Shown in pieces: positions 8,775-18,004 of a stretch of DNA of 64,000 nucleotides. The DNA lies in assembly GCA_012970285.1 (NCBI GenBank), contig JIBW01000002.1:620001-684000 (forward strand), in the 5' to 3' direction. Each line of letters starts with the position of its first letter. Position 1 is the stretch's first letter. The notes under the pieces were generated by a model. That model did not search any database, was not told the origin of the DNA, and was given only the letters and a program-made list of their open reading frames with translations. The DNA comes from Bacillaceae bacterium JMAK1 (lineage in GTDB: Bacteria; Bacillota; Bacilli; Bacillales; Marinococcaceae). The translations under genes were made by a program, and so were the position numbers.

Positions 8775-10016
8775 ATGAATGCTGAAATTATTGCAGTTGG
8801 AACGGAACTATTACTCGGTCAAATTGCGAACACGAACGGTCAGCACATCTCTAGCCGACTTGCAAATCACGGAGTAAATGTATACAAACATACGGTCGTC
8901 GGTGACAATAAAAAACGAATTCAACAGGCGATTATCGAAGCAAGAAAACACCACGATTTGATTATTTTTACCGGAGGTCTTGGTCCGACGGAAGATGATT
9001 TAACGCGTGAAGCACTGTCAGAATTAATTCAAGTTCCCCTCATCTATGATGAGGCGGCACTTGAACATGTGGAGCAGTTTTTTTCGTCGAGTGGAAGAAC
9101 TGTAAGTGAAGCCAACAAAAAACAAGCGCTCACGTTTGAAGGTGCCCACGTGTTTCACAATCACGCCGGACTTGCGTGTGGTTCGGCTTTAGAGCATGAA
9201 GGAATTCTGTATTGTTTATTACCGGGTCCACCAAGAGAAATGCGGACGATGGTAGAACGAGAGTTGGAGCCCTATTTAGCTACGATGGATACGTCGGGGA
9301 ATTTCTTTGAGTCACGAGTACTTCGTTTTTACGGAATTGGTGAATCAAGCTTAGAAGCTAAACTACAAGATATTATTTCTTCACAAAACAATCCAACGAT
9401 TGCGCCACTCGCAGGAGAAGATGAAGTTACACTCCGGCTGACGGTGACAGAAACGAATACGACGCGAGCAAAGGCATTACTAGACGAAACAGAACGCGAA
9501 ATTTATGCTCGAGTGGGCAAATATTTATACGGTTTTGACAATGATAGTCTTTATTCGAAAGCATTAGAAGAACTTGCTCGTACGAAGAGTACGATTGCAA
9601 CAGCAGAAAGTATCACGGGCGGCGGCTTGGCATCAAGCATGACGTCAGTAAAAGGCGCCTCTCAAGTCGTCTTAGGCGGTTTTGTTACGTATAGCAACGA
9701 TGCGAAAGTGACACAATTAGGCGTTCGTCAAGCGACCATTGATACGTACGGTGCAGTAAGTGAGCAATGTGCAAAAGAAATGGCAGAAGGCGTACGTGAC
9801 CGATACGGCTCGACGACGGGCATTTCATTAACCGGTGTTGCAGGACCTGACGAGCTCGAAGGACATCCTGTTGGAACGTTGTTCATCGGTGTTGCAGATG
9901 GAAACAAGACGGTTGTCTTTAAACGAGTATTAAGTGGAACGAGAGAAACAATCCGTAGGCGGGCAGCTAAAGAAGCATGTCACGTACTACTGTTACAAAA
10001 GAAAAAAGGTGATTAA
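8775..10016 (+). CDS. cinA: Competence/damage-inducible protein CinA
   Basis: Two-domain protein of 413 residues. The N-terminal MoCF/COG1058 domain (about 1-170, with FTGGLGPTEDD) has ADP-ribose pyrophosphatase activity in homologues, and the C-terminal PncC-like domain (about 250-410, with TAESITGGG and GVAGPD) has nicotinamide-nucleotide amidase activity. CinA also binds RecA during transformation in streptococci. The start is ATG 8775 after AAGGAGG rather than the upstream TTG. In B. subtilis cinA is directly followed by recA; here a helicase gene lies between them, four bases after the cinA stop. Confidence 0.92.
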   Translation: MNAEIIAVGTELLLGQIANTNGQHISSRLANHGVNVYKHTVVGDNKKRIQQAIIEARKHHDLIIFTGGLGPTEDDLTREALSELIQVPLIYDEAALEHVEQFFSSSGRTVSEANKKQALTFEGAHVFHNHAGLACGSALEHEGILYCLLPGPPREMRTMVERELEPYLATMDTSGNFFESRVLRFYGIGESSLEAKLQDIISSQNNPTIAPLAGEDEVTLRLTVTETNTTRAKALLDETEREIYARVGKYLYGFDNDSLYSKALEELARTKSTIATAESITGGGLASSMTSVKGASQVVLGGFVTYSNDAKVTQLGVRQATIDTYGAVSEQCAKEMAEGVRDRYGSTTGISLTGVAGPDELEGHPVGTLFIGVADGNKTVVFKRVLSGTRETIRRRAAKEACHVLLLQKKKGD

Positions 10017-10019
10017 TAG

Positions 10020-11627
10020 ATGAATGTATTCGACCACGAAGCAATTAAACCTCAACTGAAAAAAGCAATTAAAGACATGGGCTTTGAAGAGCCGTCACCG
10101 ATTCAAGAAAAGGCGATTCCGATCGTTCTAGAAGGTAATGACGTTGTCGGTCAAGCTCAAACAGGAACAGGGAAAACAGCGGCTTTTGGAATTCCGCTAC
10201 TAAATAAAATTAAGCCGAATTCTGATGTGCAAGCGATTGTCTTAACACCAACACGAGAACTTGCCATTCAAGTTGCTGGAGAGCTTCAGAAGCTTTCTGC
10301 ACATATGAAACTCACGACGTTACCGATTTATGGCGGTCAATCGATTGGTCATCAAATTAAGGCGTTAAAACGAGGCGTACAAGTTATCATCGGTACACCG
10401 GGACGTGTTCAAGACCATTTACGTCGTAAAACGTTAAAGCTTGACCAAGTGGAAACGTTTGTCTTAGATGAGGCCGATGAAATGCTTGATATGGGCTTTA
10501 TTGAAGACATTGAATCCATCTTGAAGCAAACGAATAAAGATCGACAGACGCTTCTTTTCTCTGCGACGATGCCAGGACCGATTCGTAAGTTGTCCCGTCG
10601 TTATATGAATCAACCAAAAACCGTTTCGATCTCTAAAAGTGAAGTGACTGCGCCGAGCATCGAGCAACTTTACTTTAAAGTGCTTGAAAGAAATAAGTTG
10701 GAATCGCTTTGCCGTATTATTGACCGCTACAGTCCAGATCTTGCGATCATTTTCTCTCGTACGAAAAAGGGCGTTGCTGAGCTGACAGAATCTCTTCAAG
10801 CGAGAGGGTATTTTGCTGATGGGCTGCACGGTGACTTAACGCAGTCACAACGTGATGCGGTTATGAAAAAGTTCCGCGATGGTTCGATTGAATTTCTAAT
10901 CGCAACGGACGTTGCAGCTAGAGGGATTGACGTTGATAACGTGAGTCACGTAATCAACTACGATATCCCACAAGACCCAGAGTCATACGTACATCGCATT
11001 GGACGTACGGGACGTGCTGGGAAGACTGGTCAAGCGTTAACGCTCGTCACACCTCGTGAGATGAAGCATCTTCGTTCGATTGAGCAAGAAATTAAGATGC
11101 AAATTCCAACGCGTGAAATCCCAACGATTGAAGAAGTCGTTGAGAAACAACAAGATGCTTGGAAAACGCAAATTACAAACGTCATTTCAGCGAAAGACGA
11201 CGTGTCAATCTTTGATGATTTAACGGATGAGTTATTGCAAGAGTTCAATGAGCGAGACATTATTCAAGCGCTTCTTTCAATGAACTATCAAACAGAGAAC
11301 AACTTGTCTGAAGAAGGATATAGCTTTGGCGATACAGGTGCTACCAAAGGCATGGTTCGTTTCTTTATTAATGTCGGACGAAACGTCAACATGACGCCGA
11401 AGATCTTAATTGAAGAAGTCGCGAACGCCGTGGGCATCCCAGGTAAATCAATCGGACGTATTGATATTTTCGAGAACTTCACGTTTATTGAAGTGCCAGA
11501 AGCCGTTGCACCATTTGTGTACGAAGGCTTACGTCACTCAAGATTAAACGGTGCAAGAGTGAATTTAGAACCAGCGAAGCCTCGTCCGAAGCGAGAGCAT
11601 AGAAAACCAAACCCATCAAAAGCGTAA
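10020..11627 (+). CDS. DEAD-box RNA helicase with C-terminal DbpA-type RNA-binding domain
   Basis: ATP-dependent RNA helicase of 535 residues. Motifs in order: Q motif, Walker A AQTGTGKTA (about 45-53), PTRELA, TPGR, DEAD in VLDEADEML (about 153), SAT, ARGIDV and HRIGRTGR. After a linker, the C-terminal about 80 residues (FFINVGRNVNMTPKILIEEV onwards) resemble the DbpA/YxiN RNA-recognition domain that targets 23S rRNA hairpin 92 in E. coli DbpA and B. subtilis YxiN. A cold-shock CsdA-like role is also possible. It lies in the cinA-recA interval, where B. subtilis has no gene, and ends at a terminator before the recA SOS promoter. Confidence 0.88.
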   Translation: MNVFDHEAIKPQLKKAIKDMGFEEPSPIQEKAIPIVLEGNDVVGQAQTGTGKTAAFGIPLLNKIKPNSDVQAIVLTPTRELAIQVAGELQKLSAHMKLTTLPIYGGQSIGHQIKALKRGVQVIIGTPGRVQDHLRRKTLKLDQVETFVLDEADEMLDMGFIEDIESILKQTNKDRQTLLFSATMPGPIRKLSRRYMNQPKTVSISKSEVTAPSIEQLYFKVLERNKLESLCRIIDRYSPDLAIIFSRTKKGVAELTESLQARGYFADGLHGDLTQSQRDAVMKKFRDGSIEFLIATDVAARGIDVDNVSHVINYDIPQDPESYVHRIGRTGRAGKTGQALTLVTPREMKHLRSIEQEIKMQIPTREIPTIEEVVEKQQDAWKTQITNVISAKDDVSIFDDLTDELLQEFNERDIIQALLSMNYQTENNLSEEGYSFGDTGATKGMVRFFINVGRNVNMTPKILIEEVANAVGIPGKSIGRIDIFENFTFIEVPEAVAPFVYEGLRHSRLNGARVNLEPAKPRPKREHRKPNPSKA

Positions 11628-11636
11628 AATGGGAAA

Positions 11637-11668
11637 GAGCCGTAACAATAAAGTTTACGGCTTTTTCT
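11637..11668 (+). terminator. Intrinsic terminator before recA
   Basis: AGCCGTAA and TTTACGGCT arms followed by a T run. Confidence 0.85.
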
Positions 11669-11685
11669 TGTGGAATGAAAAAAAT

Positions 11686-11699
11686 CGAATAAATGTTCG
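11686..11699. promoter_or_regulatory. LexA (SOS) box 1 of recA
   Basis: CGAATAAATGTTCG matches the Gram-positive LexA consensus CGAAC-N4-GTTCG at nine of ten fixed positions, upstream of the recA promoter. Confidence 0.75.
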
Positions 11700-11708
11700 T
11701 ATTTTTGC

Positions 11709-11737
11709 TTGGCAAACGAAAAAAAGTTCGTTATGAT
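11709..11737 (+). promoter_or_regulatory. recA SigA promoter with LexA box 2 in the spacer
   Basis: TTGGCA (11709-11714), 17-base spacer and TATGAT (11732-11737) form a SigA promoter. A second LexA box, CGAAAAAAAGTTCG (11717-11730, nine of ten fixed bases), lies inside the spacer, so LexA would block RNA polymerase directly. Confidence 0.78.
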
Positions 11738-11812
11738 GTGAGCAGAGGGAAAATAGTAGAGAAATGATGAAAAAGTCGACATGATTTTGTAGATATAAAG
11801 GAGACGAACGTA

Positions 11813-12865
11813 ATGAGCGATCGTAAAGCCGCGCTGGATCAAGCGCTTCGAAACATTGAGAAACAATTTGGTAAAGGTTCAATCATGAAGCTTGGTGAAG
11901 ATTCTGAACGACGAGTTTCTACGATCTCAAGTGGTTCACTTGCCCTAGACATTGCGCTTGGAGTAGGTGGTTATCCTCGTGGTCGAATCGTTGAAGTGTA
12001 CGGACCAGAGTCTTCAGGTAAGACGACGGTTGCCCTTCATGCGATTGCAGAAGTTCAACGTAACGGTGGCCAAGCAGCATTTATCGATGCAGAGCACGCA
12101 CTTGATCCCGTTTATGCGCGGAACCTTGGGGTGAATACCGATGAACTTTTACTTTCACAACCAGATACAGGTGAGCAAGGGCTAGAGATCGCAGAAGCGT
12201 TAATTCGAAGTGGAGCGATTGATATCTTAATTATTGACTCCGTTGCTGCACTTACACCGAAGGCTGAGATCGAAGGTGACATGGGGGATACGCACGTCGG
12301 TTTGCAAGCGCGTCTCATGTCGCAAGCACTTCGTAAGCTGTCAGGTGCGATTAGTAAATCAAATGCGATTGCCGTCTTCATTAACCAGATTCGTGAGAAA
12401 GTCGGAGTCATGTTTGGAAATCCTGAAACGACACCAGGTGGACGTGCACTTAAATTCTATTCTTCTGTAAGACTTGAAGTACGTCGTGCGGAAGCGTTGA
12501 AACAAGGCAACGATATTGTCGGGAATAAGACACGCCTTAAAGTCGTGAAGAACAAAGTAGCACCACCGTTCCGTCAAGCGGAAGTAGATATCATGTACGG
12601 AGAGGGAATTTCTAGAGAAGGTTCTTTACTCGATATTGCGACCGATATTGAAATTGTCGATAAAAGTGGTGCTTGGTATGCTTACGAAGGTGAGCGACTC
12701 GGTCAAGGTCGTGAGAACGCCAAGCAATATTTGAAAGAAAATGAAGACGTAGCTTCTGAGATTGAGCTTAAGATTCGTGATCATTTTGAGCTAAACGGTT
12801 CGAAAGAAAAAGAGTCAGAAGGTAACAATGAAGAAGAGATGTCATTGAACGTAGAACAAGACTAA
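11813..12865 (+). CDS. recA: Recombinase RecA
   Basis: Strand-exchange ATPase and SOS co-protease, 350 residues. Walker [10 protein letters not shown] is near residue 64, Walker [11 protein letters not shown] near 139, and loop L1/L2 segments and [19 protein letters not shown] are intact; the C-terminus is acidic as usual. ATG 11813 follows AAAGGAGA. Two LexA boxes precede the gene and a strong terminator follows it, so it is a single-gene, damage-induced unit. Confidence 0.98.
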   Translation: MSDRKAALDQALRNIEKQFGKGSIMKLGEDSERRVSTISSGSLALDIALGVGGYPRGRIVEVYGPESSGKTTVALHAIAEVQRNGGQAAFIDAEHALDPVYARNLGVNTDELLLSQPDTGEQGLEIAEALIRSGAIDILIIDSVAALTPKAEIEGDMGDTHVGLQARLMSQALRKLSGAISKSNAIAVFINQIREKVGVMFGNPETTPGGRALKFYSSVRLEVRRAEALKQGNDIVGNKTRLKVVKNKVAPPFRQAEVDIMYGEGISREGSLLDIATDIEIVDKSGAWYAYEGERLGQGRENAKQYLKENEDVASEIELKIRDHFELNGSKEKESEGNNEEEMSLNVEQD

Positions 12866-12874
12866 GTGATCGAG

Positions 12875-12905
12875 AGCAAGGGGAAACCTCCCCTTGCTTT
12901 TCTTT
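12875..12905 (+). terminator. Intrinsic terminator after recA
   Basis: AGCAAGGGG / CCCCTTGCT stem with T-rich tail. Confidence 0.9.
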
Positions 12906-12946
12906 TTAATAGCAAGGGTTTTAACGGTTTTTAGAGCAAAGGTTTG

Positions 12947-12974
12947 TTGACATTTGTAAGAATTGAAGTATACA
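12947..12974 (+). promoter_or_regulatory. Upstream promoter of rny
   Basis: TTGACA (12947-12952) and TATACA (12969-12974) with 16 bases between; TACAAT two bases later gives an alternative 18-base spacing. It would produce a leader of about 290 nt before rny. Confidence 0.6.
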
Positions 12975-13029
12975 ATTAAATGGAATGAATAAAGTACTTG
13001 TCGCCGCCGTACATTATAGGTTTGATTTA

Positions 13030-13057
13030 TTGACAGATTATCCAAGCGGCATATAGT
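13030..13057 (+). promoter_or_regulatory. Second promoter of rny and its leader
   Basis: TTGACA (13030-13035) and TATAGT (13052-13057) with a 16-base spacer. The following 210-nt untranslated region holds a TGAACAA-GTT-TTGTTCA hairpin (13078-13094) and a CCATTCAT/ATGAATG-type repeat. I see no gene in 12866-13273. Confidence 0.55.
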
Positions 13058-13273
13058 TCTTCATTCTTTCATAAACTTGAACAAGTTTTGTTCATATATG
13101 ATCCATTCATAGCACAAATGATGATGAATGATGGAAGCAGATGGAAACATTTGGTATGACAATGAGATGAAACCCAAATGTAAGACCAACACCGATCTAG
13201 CTGCTCTCTCCGTTTTTCGTCGGCAAGCCCGCAAGAATTGAAACAACTTTATAGCAAAGGAGGTGTATCCTTG

Positions 13274-14839
13274 ATGGGTAACGATCCAGTATTTGTGATC
13301 ATCTCCATTTTGCTGATAGTTGTCGGTGGGTTCATCGGTTATATCATCCGTAAGAAGATTGCCGAGGCAAAGATCTCTAGTGCCGAACAAGCTGCTAAGA
13401 AGATGATAGAAGAAGCGGAGCGCGACTCTGAAGCTAGCAAGAAGGAATCAATCCTCGAAGCGAAAGACGAAGCTTACCGCATTCGATCCGAAGCCGAAAA
13501 CGATATTCGCGAACGGAGAAACGAAATTCAAAAGCAAGAAAGTCGTCTTCTTCAAAAAGAAGAAACGCTCGATCGTAAGAGCGAATCTCTTGATAAGAAA
13601 GAAGAGACACTTGAAAAACGAGAAGAGTTTCTCGCTGAAAAGCAACGTGAAACCGAAGCGATGAACAGTAAAATGGAAGATTTGATTGCAAAACAACAAG
13701 AGGAGCTTGAACGTGTGTCAGGCATGTCGAGAGATGAAGCAAGACAAATCATCAAACACGACCTTGAGAAAGAACTTGAACACGATTCAGCCGTTATGAT
13801 CAAGTCGAACACCGAACGAATAAAAGAAGAATCGAACAAGAAAGCGAAAGAAATTCTTTCGCTTGCGCTGCAGCGTTTCGCTGCAGATCATGTCGCAGAA
13901 ACGACTGTTTCTGTCGTGAACTTACCAAATGATGAAATGAAAGGTCGAATTATCGGACGTGAAGGTCGAAATATCCGCGCGCTCGAGACGTTGACAGGCA
14001 TTGATCTCATCATTGATGATACACCTGAAGCCGTCATACTTTCAGGTTTCGATCCAATTCGCCGTGAAATTGCACGTACTTCTCTTGAAAGACTCGTGCA
14101 AGATGGGCGTATTCATCCGGCTCGAATTGAAGAAACCGTTGACAAAGCAAGACGTGAAGTCGATGAACGGATTCGTGAGTACGGTGAACAAGCCACATTT
14201 GAAATGGGCATTCACAACTTGCATCCTGATTTGATTAAGATTCTCGGAAGACTTCGATTTAGAACAAGTTATGGTCAAAACGTGTTGAAACACTCGTTAG
14301 AAGTCGCGCACTTAGCAGGACTCATGGCAGCAGAACTCGGAGAAGATGTAGCGCTTGCAAAGCGTGCCGGGTTGCTCCATGATATTGGAAAAGCGATTGA
14401 TCATGAGATTGAAGGAAGTCATGTTGAAATTGGTGTTGAATTAACGAAGAAATACAATGAACATGGGGTAGTGGTGAACAGTGTAGCTTCTCACCACGGA
14501 GATACAGAAGCGACGTCGGTCATTGCGACACTCGTGGCTGCAGCAGATGCGTTATCAGCTGCAAGACCAGGTGCAAGACGTGAAACGCTTGAAACGTATA
14601 TACGCCGACTCGAAAAGCTTGAGGAGATTGCAGAATCATTTGATGGTGTTGAAAAGACGTATGCCATACAGGCGGGTCGCGAAGTCCGCATTATGGTGAA
14701 GCCGGATCTCGTAGACGATGTGCTCGCTCATCGTCTCGCTCGTGACATTACGAAACGAGTTGAAAACGAATTAGACTACCCGGGTCATATCCGAATTACT
14801 GTAATTCGGGAGACACGGGCGGTGGATTACGCAAAGTAA
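13274..14839 (+). CDS. rny: Ribonuclease Y
   Basis: Membrane-anchored endoribonuclease that initiates much mRNA decay in Bacillus. The 521 residues show an N-terminal membrane anchor (about 4-25), a long Glu/Lys coiled coil (about 30-200), a KH domain ([15 protein letters not shown] near 215) and an HD domain with [10 protein letters not shown] near 369. ATG 13274 is chosen; it follows AAAGGAGGTG, and length then equals the B. subtilis enzyme (520). It is partner to the Ric complex, one subunit of which (RicA) is encoded at 19612. A terminator follows. Confidence 0.96.
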   Translation: MGNDPVFVIISILLIVVGGFIGYIIRKKIAEAKISSAEQAAKKMIEEAERDSEASKKESILEAKDEAYRIRSEAENDIRERRNEIQKQESRLLQKEETLDRKSESLDKKEETLEKREEFLAEKQRETEAMNSKMEDLIAKQQEELERVSGMSRDEARQIIKHDLEKELEHDSAVMIKSNTERIKEESNKKAKEILSLALQRFAADHVAETTVSVVNLPNDEMKGRIIGREGRNIRALETLTGIDLIIDDTPEAVILSGFDPIRREIARTSLERLVQDGRIHPARIEETVDKARREVDERIREYGEQATFEMGIHNLHPDLIKILGRLRFRTSYGQNVLKHSLEVAHLAGLMAAELGEDVALAKRAGLLHDIGKAIDHEIEGSHVEIGVELTKKYNEHGVVVNSVASHHGDTEATSVIATLVAAADALSAARPGARRETLETYIRRLEKLEEIAESFDGVEKTYAIQAGREVRIMVKPDLVDDVLAHRLARDITKRVENELDYPGHIRITVIRETRAVDYAK

Positions 14840-14871
14840 AGCAGCACACTATGTGCTGCTTTACTTTTTTC
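14838..14871 (+). terminator. Intrinsic terminator after rny
   Basis: AAGCAGCACA / TGTGCTGCTT hairpin followed by TTACTTTTTT. Confidence 0.9.
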
Positions 14872-14957
14872 TGAAAAAAACATGCTGTACACTAGGCGTT
14901 TCAACACGTTTTTAAGCGGGTATAGTGTATCATCGCATGAAAAAAGGTGAGGTAACC

Positions 14958-15752
14958 ATGCGAATTTTATTTGTTGGTGACGTTTTTGGTCGCCCTGGTA
15001 GAACAATGGTCTCGGACTATGTTCCGAAACTAAGAAAAAAGTACAAGCCCCAAATGACCATTATTAATGGTGAGAATGCAGCAAGTGGCAAAGGAATTAC
15101 TGAAAAGATTTATAAAGGATTTCTAGAAGCAGGAGCTCAAGTTGTTACACTAGGCAATCATGCTTGGGCACGGCAAGAGATTTTTACGTTTATTGATGAT
15201 GCAAAGAAGCTTGTTCGTCCGCTTAACTATCCAGAGGGCACTCCTGGTCAAGGAGTAGTTTCTGTTAATATTAACGGTCAAGAAGTCGTTGTCATTAATG
15301 CTATGGGACGCACATTCCTTATGGATATTGACGATCCTTTCCGAGCGGTAAAGAAAGAAGTAGAACTTGCGAAGAAACGCACACCTTTCGTATTTGTCGA
15401 TTTTCACGCAGAAGTCACGAGTGAAAAGCAAGCGATGGGTTGGTATTTAGATGGAATGGCAAGTGCAGTGATTGGTACGCATACGCACGTCCAGACCGCT
15501 GATGAGCGAATTCTCCCAGGTGGGACCGCGTATCTTAGCGATGTTGGGATGACTGGACCATATGATGGAATTCTAGGTGTAGACCGCGAACTCATCTTAG
15601 ACAAGTTTTTGACCGCGCTTCCTAATCGCTTTGAAGTCGCTTCTGGGAGAACGCAGCTAAGTGCTGTCATCATTGATCTTGATGATACAACAGGAAAAGC
15701 GAAATCGATAAAACGCATATTGATCAATGACGATCACCCTTTTTATGAATAA
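14958..15752 (+). CDS. ymdB: YmdB-type metallophosphoesterase (2',3'-cyclic phosphodiesterase family)
   Basis: Dinuclear-metal phosphoesterase of 264 residues, the length of B. subtilis YmdB, which hydrolyses 2',3'-cyclic nucleotides and affects the biofilm/motility switch. Metal-ligand motifs are visible: GDVFGRPGR at the start, NGENAASGKG, TLGNHAW near residue 65, and GTHTHVQTAD near 175. ATG 14958 follows AAGGTGAGG; the open frame upstream (14925) is not needed. It sits between rny and spoVS as in B. subtilis. Confidence 0.93.
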   Translation: MRILFVGDVFGRPGRTMVSDYVPKLRKKYKPQMTIINGENAASGKGITEKIYKGFLEAGAQVVTLGNHAWARQEIFTFIDDAKKLVRPLNYPEGTPGQGVVSVNINGQEVVVINAMGRTFLMDIDDPFRAVKKEVELAKKRTPFVFVDFHAEVTSEKQAMGWYLDGMASAVIGTHTHVQTADERILPGGTAYLSDVGMTGPYDGILGVDRELILDKFLTALPNRFEVASGRTQLSAVIIDLDDTTGKAKSIKRILINDDHPFYE

Positions 15753-15842
15753 CTGGATTTTTTAGGTTCAAGGCATAGGAAGGCAACTGCTGCAATATAG
15801 TGGGATAACGGTGCCATTTAAAACCGATAGGAGGACAATTTC

Positions 15843-16103
15843 ATGGAAGTATTAAAAGTATCAGCTAAATCTGTTCCGAATTCAGTAGCCGGTGCCCTAG
15901 CAGGAGTCATTCGTGAAAGGGGTGCAGCCGAGATTCAAGCCATTGGTGCAGGAGCGCTTAATCAATCCATTAAAGCAGTTGCTATCGCACGAGGATTTGT
16001 CGCACCAAGCGGAATTGATCTTATCTGTATTCCAGCCTTTACCGACATTGAGATTGATGGGGAAGAACGGACCGCCATTAAGCTTATTATTGAACCTAGA
16101 TAA
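15843..16103 (+). CDS. spoVS: Stage V sporulation protein S
   Basis: Alba-like small protein of 86 residues (MEVLKVSAKSVPNSVAGALA...), a highly conserved sporulation protein that influences septation and coat assembly in B. subtilis. The ATG follows AGGAGG with proper spacing. It has its own terminator and probably its own promoter in the 90-base gap after ymdB; I could not identify a clear SigH element there. Confidence 0.96.
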   Translation: MEVLKVSAKSVPNSVAGALAGVIRERGAAEIQAIGAGALNQSIKAVAIARGFVAPSGIDLICIPAFTDIEIDGEERTAIKLIIEPR

Positions 16104-16113
16104 TAAGAGTTAC

Positions 16114-16154
16114 AAAAAGCTTGGTGTTGTCACAACATCAAGCTTTTTGTTTTG
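16114..16154 (+). terminator. Intrinsic terminator after spoVS
   Basis: AAAAAGCTTG-G-TGTTG pairs with CAACA-T-CAAGCTTTTT, then TGTTTT. Confidence 0.85.
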
Positions 16155-16192
16155 GAAATCTACAAACCTAAGCAATAAAGGAGAAGTCATTA

Positions 16193-17872
16193 GTGAATCA
16201 ATTAGAAACAACGATCAACCGAATTGACAAAAAAGGATACAAAGCCTATAAAGACTTGTTAGGAAACCACAAATACAACAACTTCACACTACACATTGAT
16301 CACGTTCAAGCGGATCCGTACGCAAGCCCGTCACGCATTCGTGTACGTGTACCGCTCAATAAATTAGCTGTTAAAGACGCGCATTATTGTAATGAGCGCT
16401 ATGTAGCGTTTACCGACTATGTCGCAAGAAGTGTCGACCTTGCATTAAAGAAAAGTGGCGTACAAAAAGACGTGCACATAGACAGGCCGAACCAGCAAAT
16501 TCTCGATCGTACAGCAGTAACGATTGATCAAAACAATGTGGACGTTCGATTGTCGCTTCATTTACCAGCAAGAGGTCGAACGATTTTAGGAAACGAAGCG
16601 AAGAAGCGTTTTCTAAAACAACTGCCACAAGTCATTGAAGACGGCTTATACAAGCTTGATGTGAACGCGCTACAAAAGCATCTTGAGTTGTATGATGACC
16701 AGCAGCATTTACGCCAATTTCTTCGAGACGAAAAAGCGGTTGCATTCATCGCAAACGGCTCGGTATTGCCGAGACAAAGCGGAGTGAGCGACCGACCGAA
16801 TACATCCGATGATGTAAAACGGTTTGATAGCCCGAAAAGCGATGAAGTGACTGTTACACTCCCAAATCACGGTAAGCTAGGCGGCATGCTCATTAAACGA
16901 GGGGTAACGGTCATTGTGGGTGGCGGCTATCACGGCAAAAGCACGCTATTAAAAGCGATTGAGATGGGCGTCTATCATCATATTAAAGGTGACGGACGAG
17001 AGTTCGTAATTACCGACGACTTAGCGAGTAAAATTCGAGCAGAAGACGGAAGAAAAGTGACAGATGTCGACATTCGTCCATTCATTAATCAATTGCCGAA
17101 CAAAAAGAGCACTGAGCATTTTTCTACTGATAATGCGAGTGGTTCTACGTCACAAGCGACGAACATCATTGAAGCAATTGAAGCAGGTGCGAATACACTA
17201 CTCATTGATGAAGATACGAGTGCAACGAACTTCATGATTCGTGACTTGCGAATGCAGCAGCTCGTTGCAAAAGAGAAAGAACCGATCACGCCGTTTATCG
17301 ACCGCGTGCGTGACTTGTTTGAAACAGACGGAATCTCAACGATTGTCGTTGTTGGTGGAAGTGGCGATTATTTAGAAGTCGCTGACAACGTGATCATGCT
17401 TGATGAGTACGAAGTGCAAAACGTCACCGAAAAAGCAAAAGAGATCGTCAACCAAGAACAGAGTGAGCGTAAGCGAACGACTACGAACACGCTCGGACAA
17501 ATGGACGCATCAAGAATTATCGATTCCCGTTCTTTTGATGCAAGACGAGGTAAGCGCGAAAAGGTGCAAGCAAAAGGGCTCTATACGATCATTTACGGCA
17601 AAGAAGACATTGACTTATCAAGTGTCGAACAACTCATAGATCCGTCACAAACGCGAGCAATTGCCCAAGCCCTTCACTATTTAGCGAGCAATTATATGAA
17701 TAGCCAACGCACGCTTTCTGAGCTTCTTGATTTGTATGACAAAGATACCGAGAATAACTTAGATGCATTATCCGCTTACCCAGGAAAACATCCGGGTGAT
17801 TTTGCAAAACCGAGGCGATTAGAAGTGGCCGCTGCCATCAATCGTTTACGTTCATTACAGGTGAAACGTTAA
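16193..17872 (+). CDS. Predicted ATPase of the ABC class (PF09818-type)
   Basis: Protein of 559 residues resembling the uncharacterised 'predicted ATPase of the ABC class' family. An N-terminal domain (about 1-200) precedes the nucleotide-binding region, with a Walker A-like VGGGYHGKSTLL near residue 243 (the usual GxxxxGKS spacing is kept) and LLIDEDTSATNFMIRD near 340 as Walker B. It has no membrane segments, so it is not a transporter. GTG 16193 follows AAAGGAG. No function is established that I know of. It lies between spoVS and miaB with terminators on both sides, so it is monocistronic. Confidence 0.8.
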   Translation: MNQLETTINRIDKKGYKAYKDLLGNHKYNNFTLHIDHVQADPYASPSRIRVRVPLNKLAVKDAHYCNERYVAFTDYVARSVDLALKKSGVQKDVHIDRPNQQILDRTAVTIDQNNVDVRLSLHLPARGRTILGNEAKKRFLKQLPQVIEDGLYKLDVNALQKHLELYDDQQHLRQFLRDEKAVAFIANGSVLPRQSGVSDRPNTSDDVKRFDSPKSDEVTVTLPNHGKLGGMLIKRGVTVIVGGGYHGKSTLLKAIEMGVYHHIKGDGREFVITDDLASKIRAEDGRKVTDVDIRPFINQLPNKKSTEHFSTDNASGSTSQATNIIEAIEAGANTLLIDEDTSATNFMIRDLRMQQLVAKEKEPITPFIDRVRDLFETDGISTIVVVGGSGDYLEVADNVIMLDEYEVQNVTEKAKEIVNQEQSERKRTTTNTLGQMDASRIIDSRSFDARRGKREKVQAKGLYTIIYGKEDIDLSSVEQLIDPSQTRAIAQALHYLASNYMNSQRTLSELLDLYDKDTENNLDALSAYPGKHPGDFAKPRRLEVAAAINRLRSLQVKR

Positions 17873-17898
17873 AGCTCTTCTATTTGAAGAGCTTTTTC
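17871..17898 (+). terminator. Intrinsic terminator after the ABC-class ATPase
   Basis: AAAGCTCTTC-tattt-GAAGAGCTTT followed by T; the stop codon lies just inside its 5' arm. Confidence 0.9.
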
Positions 17899-18004
17899 GT
17901 TTCAAAACGGTGACGGTGGTTGTTTTATGACGCCTAAGCCTTTATAATTTAGTCTTGTATGCACTGTAACATGGACGTAAGGGTAAGAAAGAAAGGGGAT
18001 GGCT

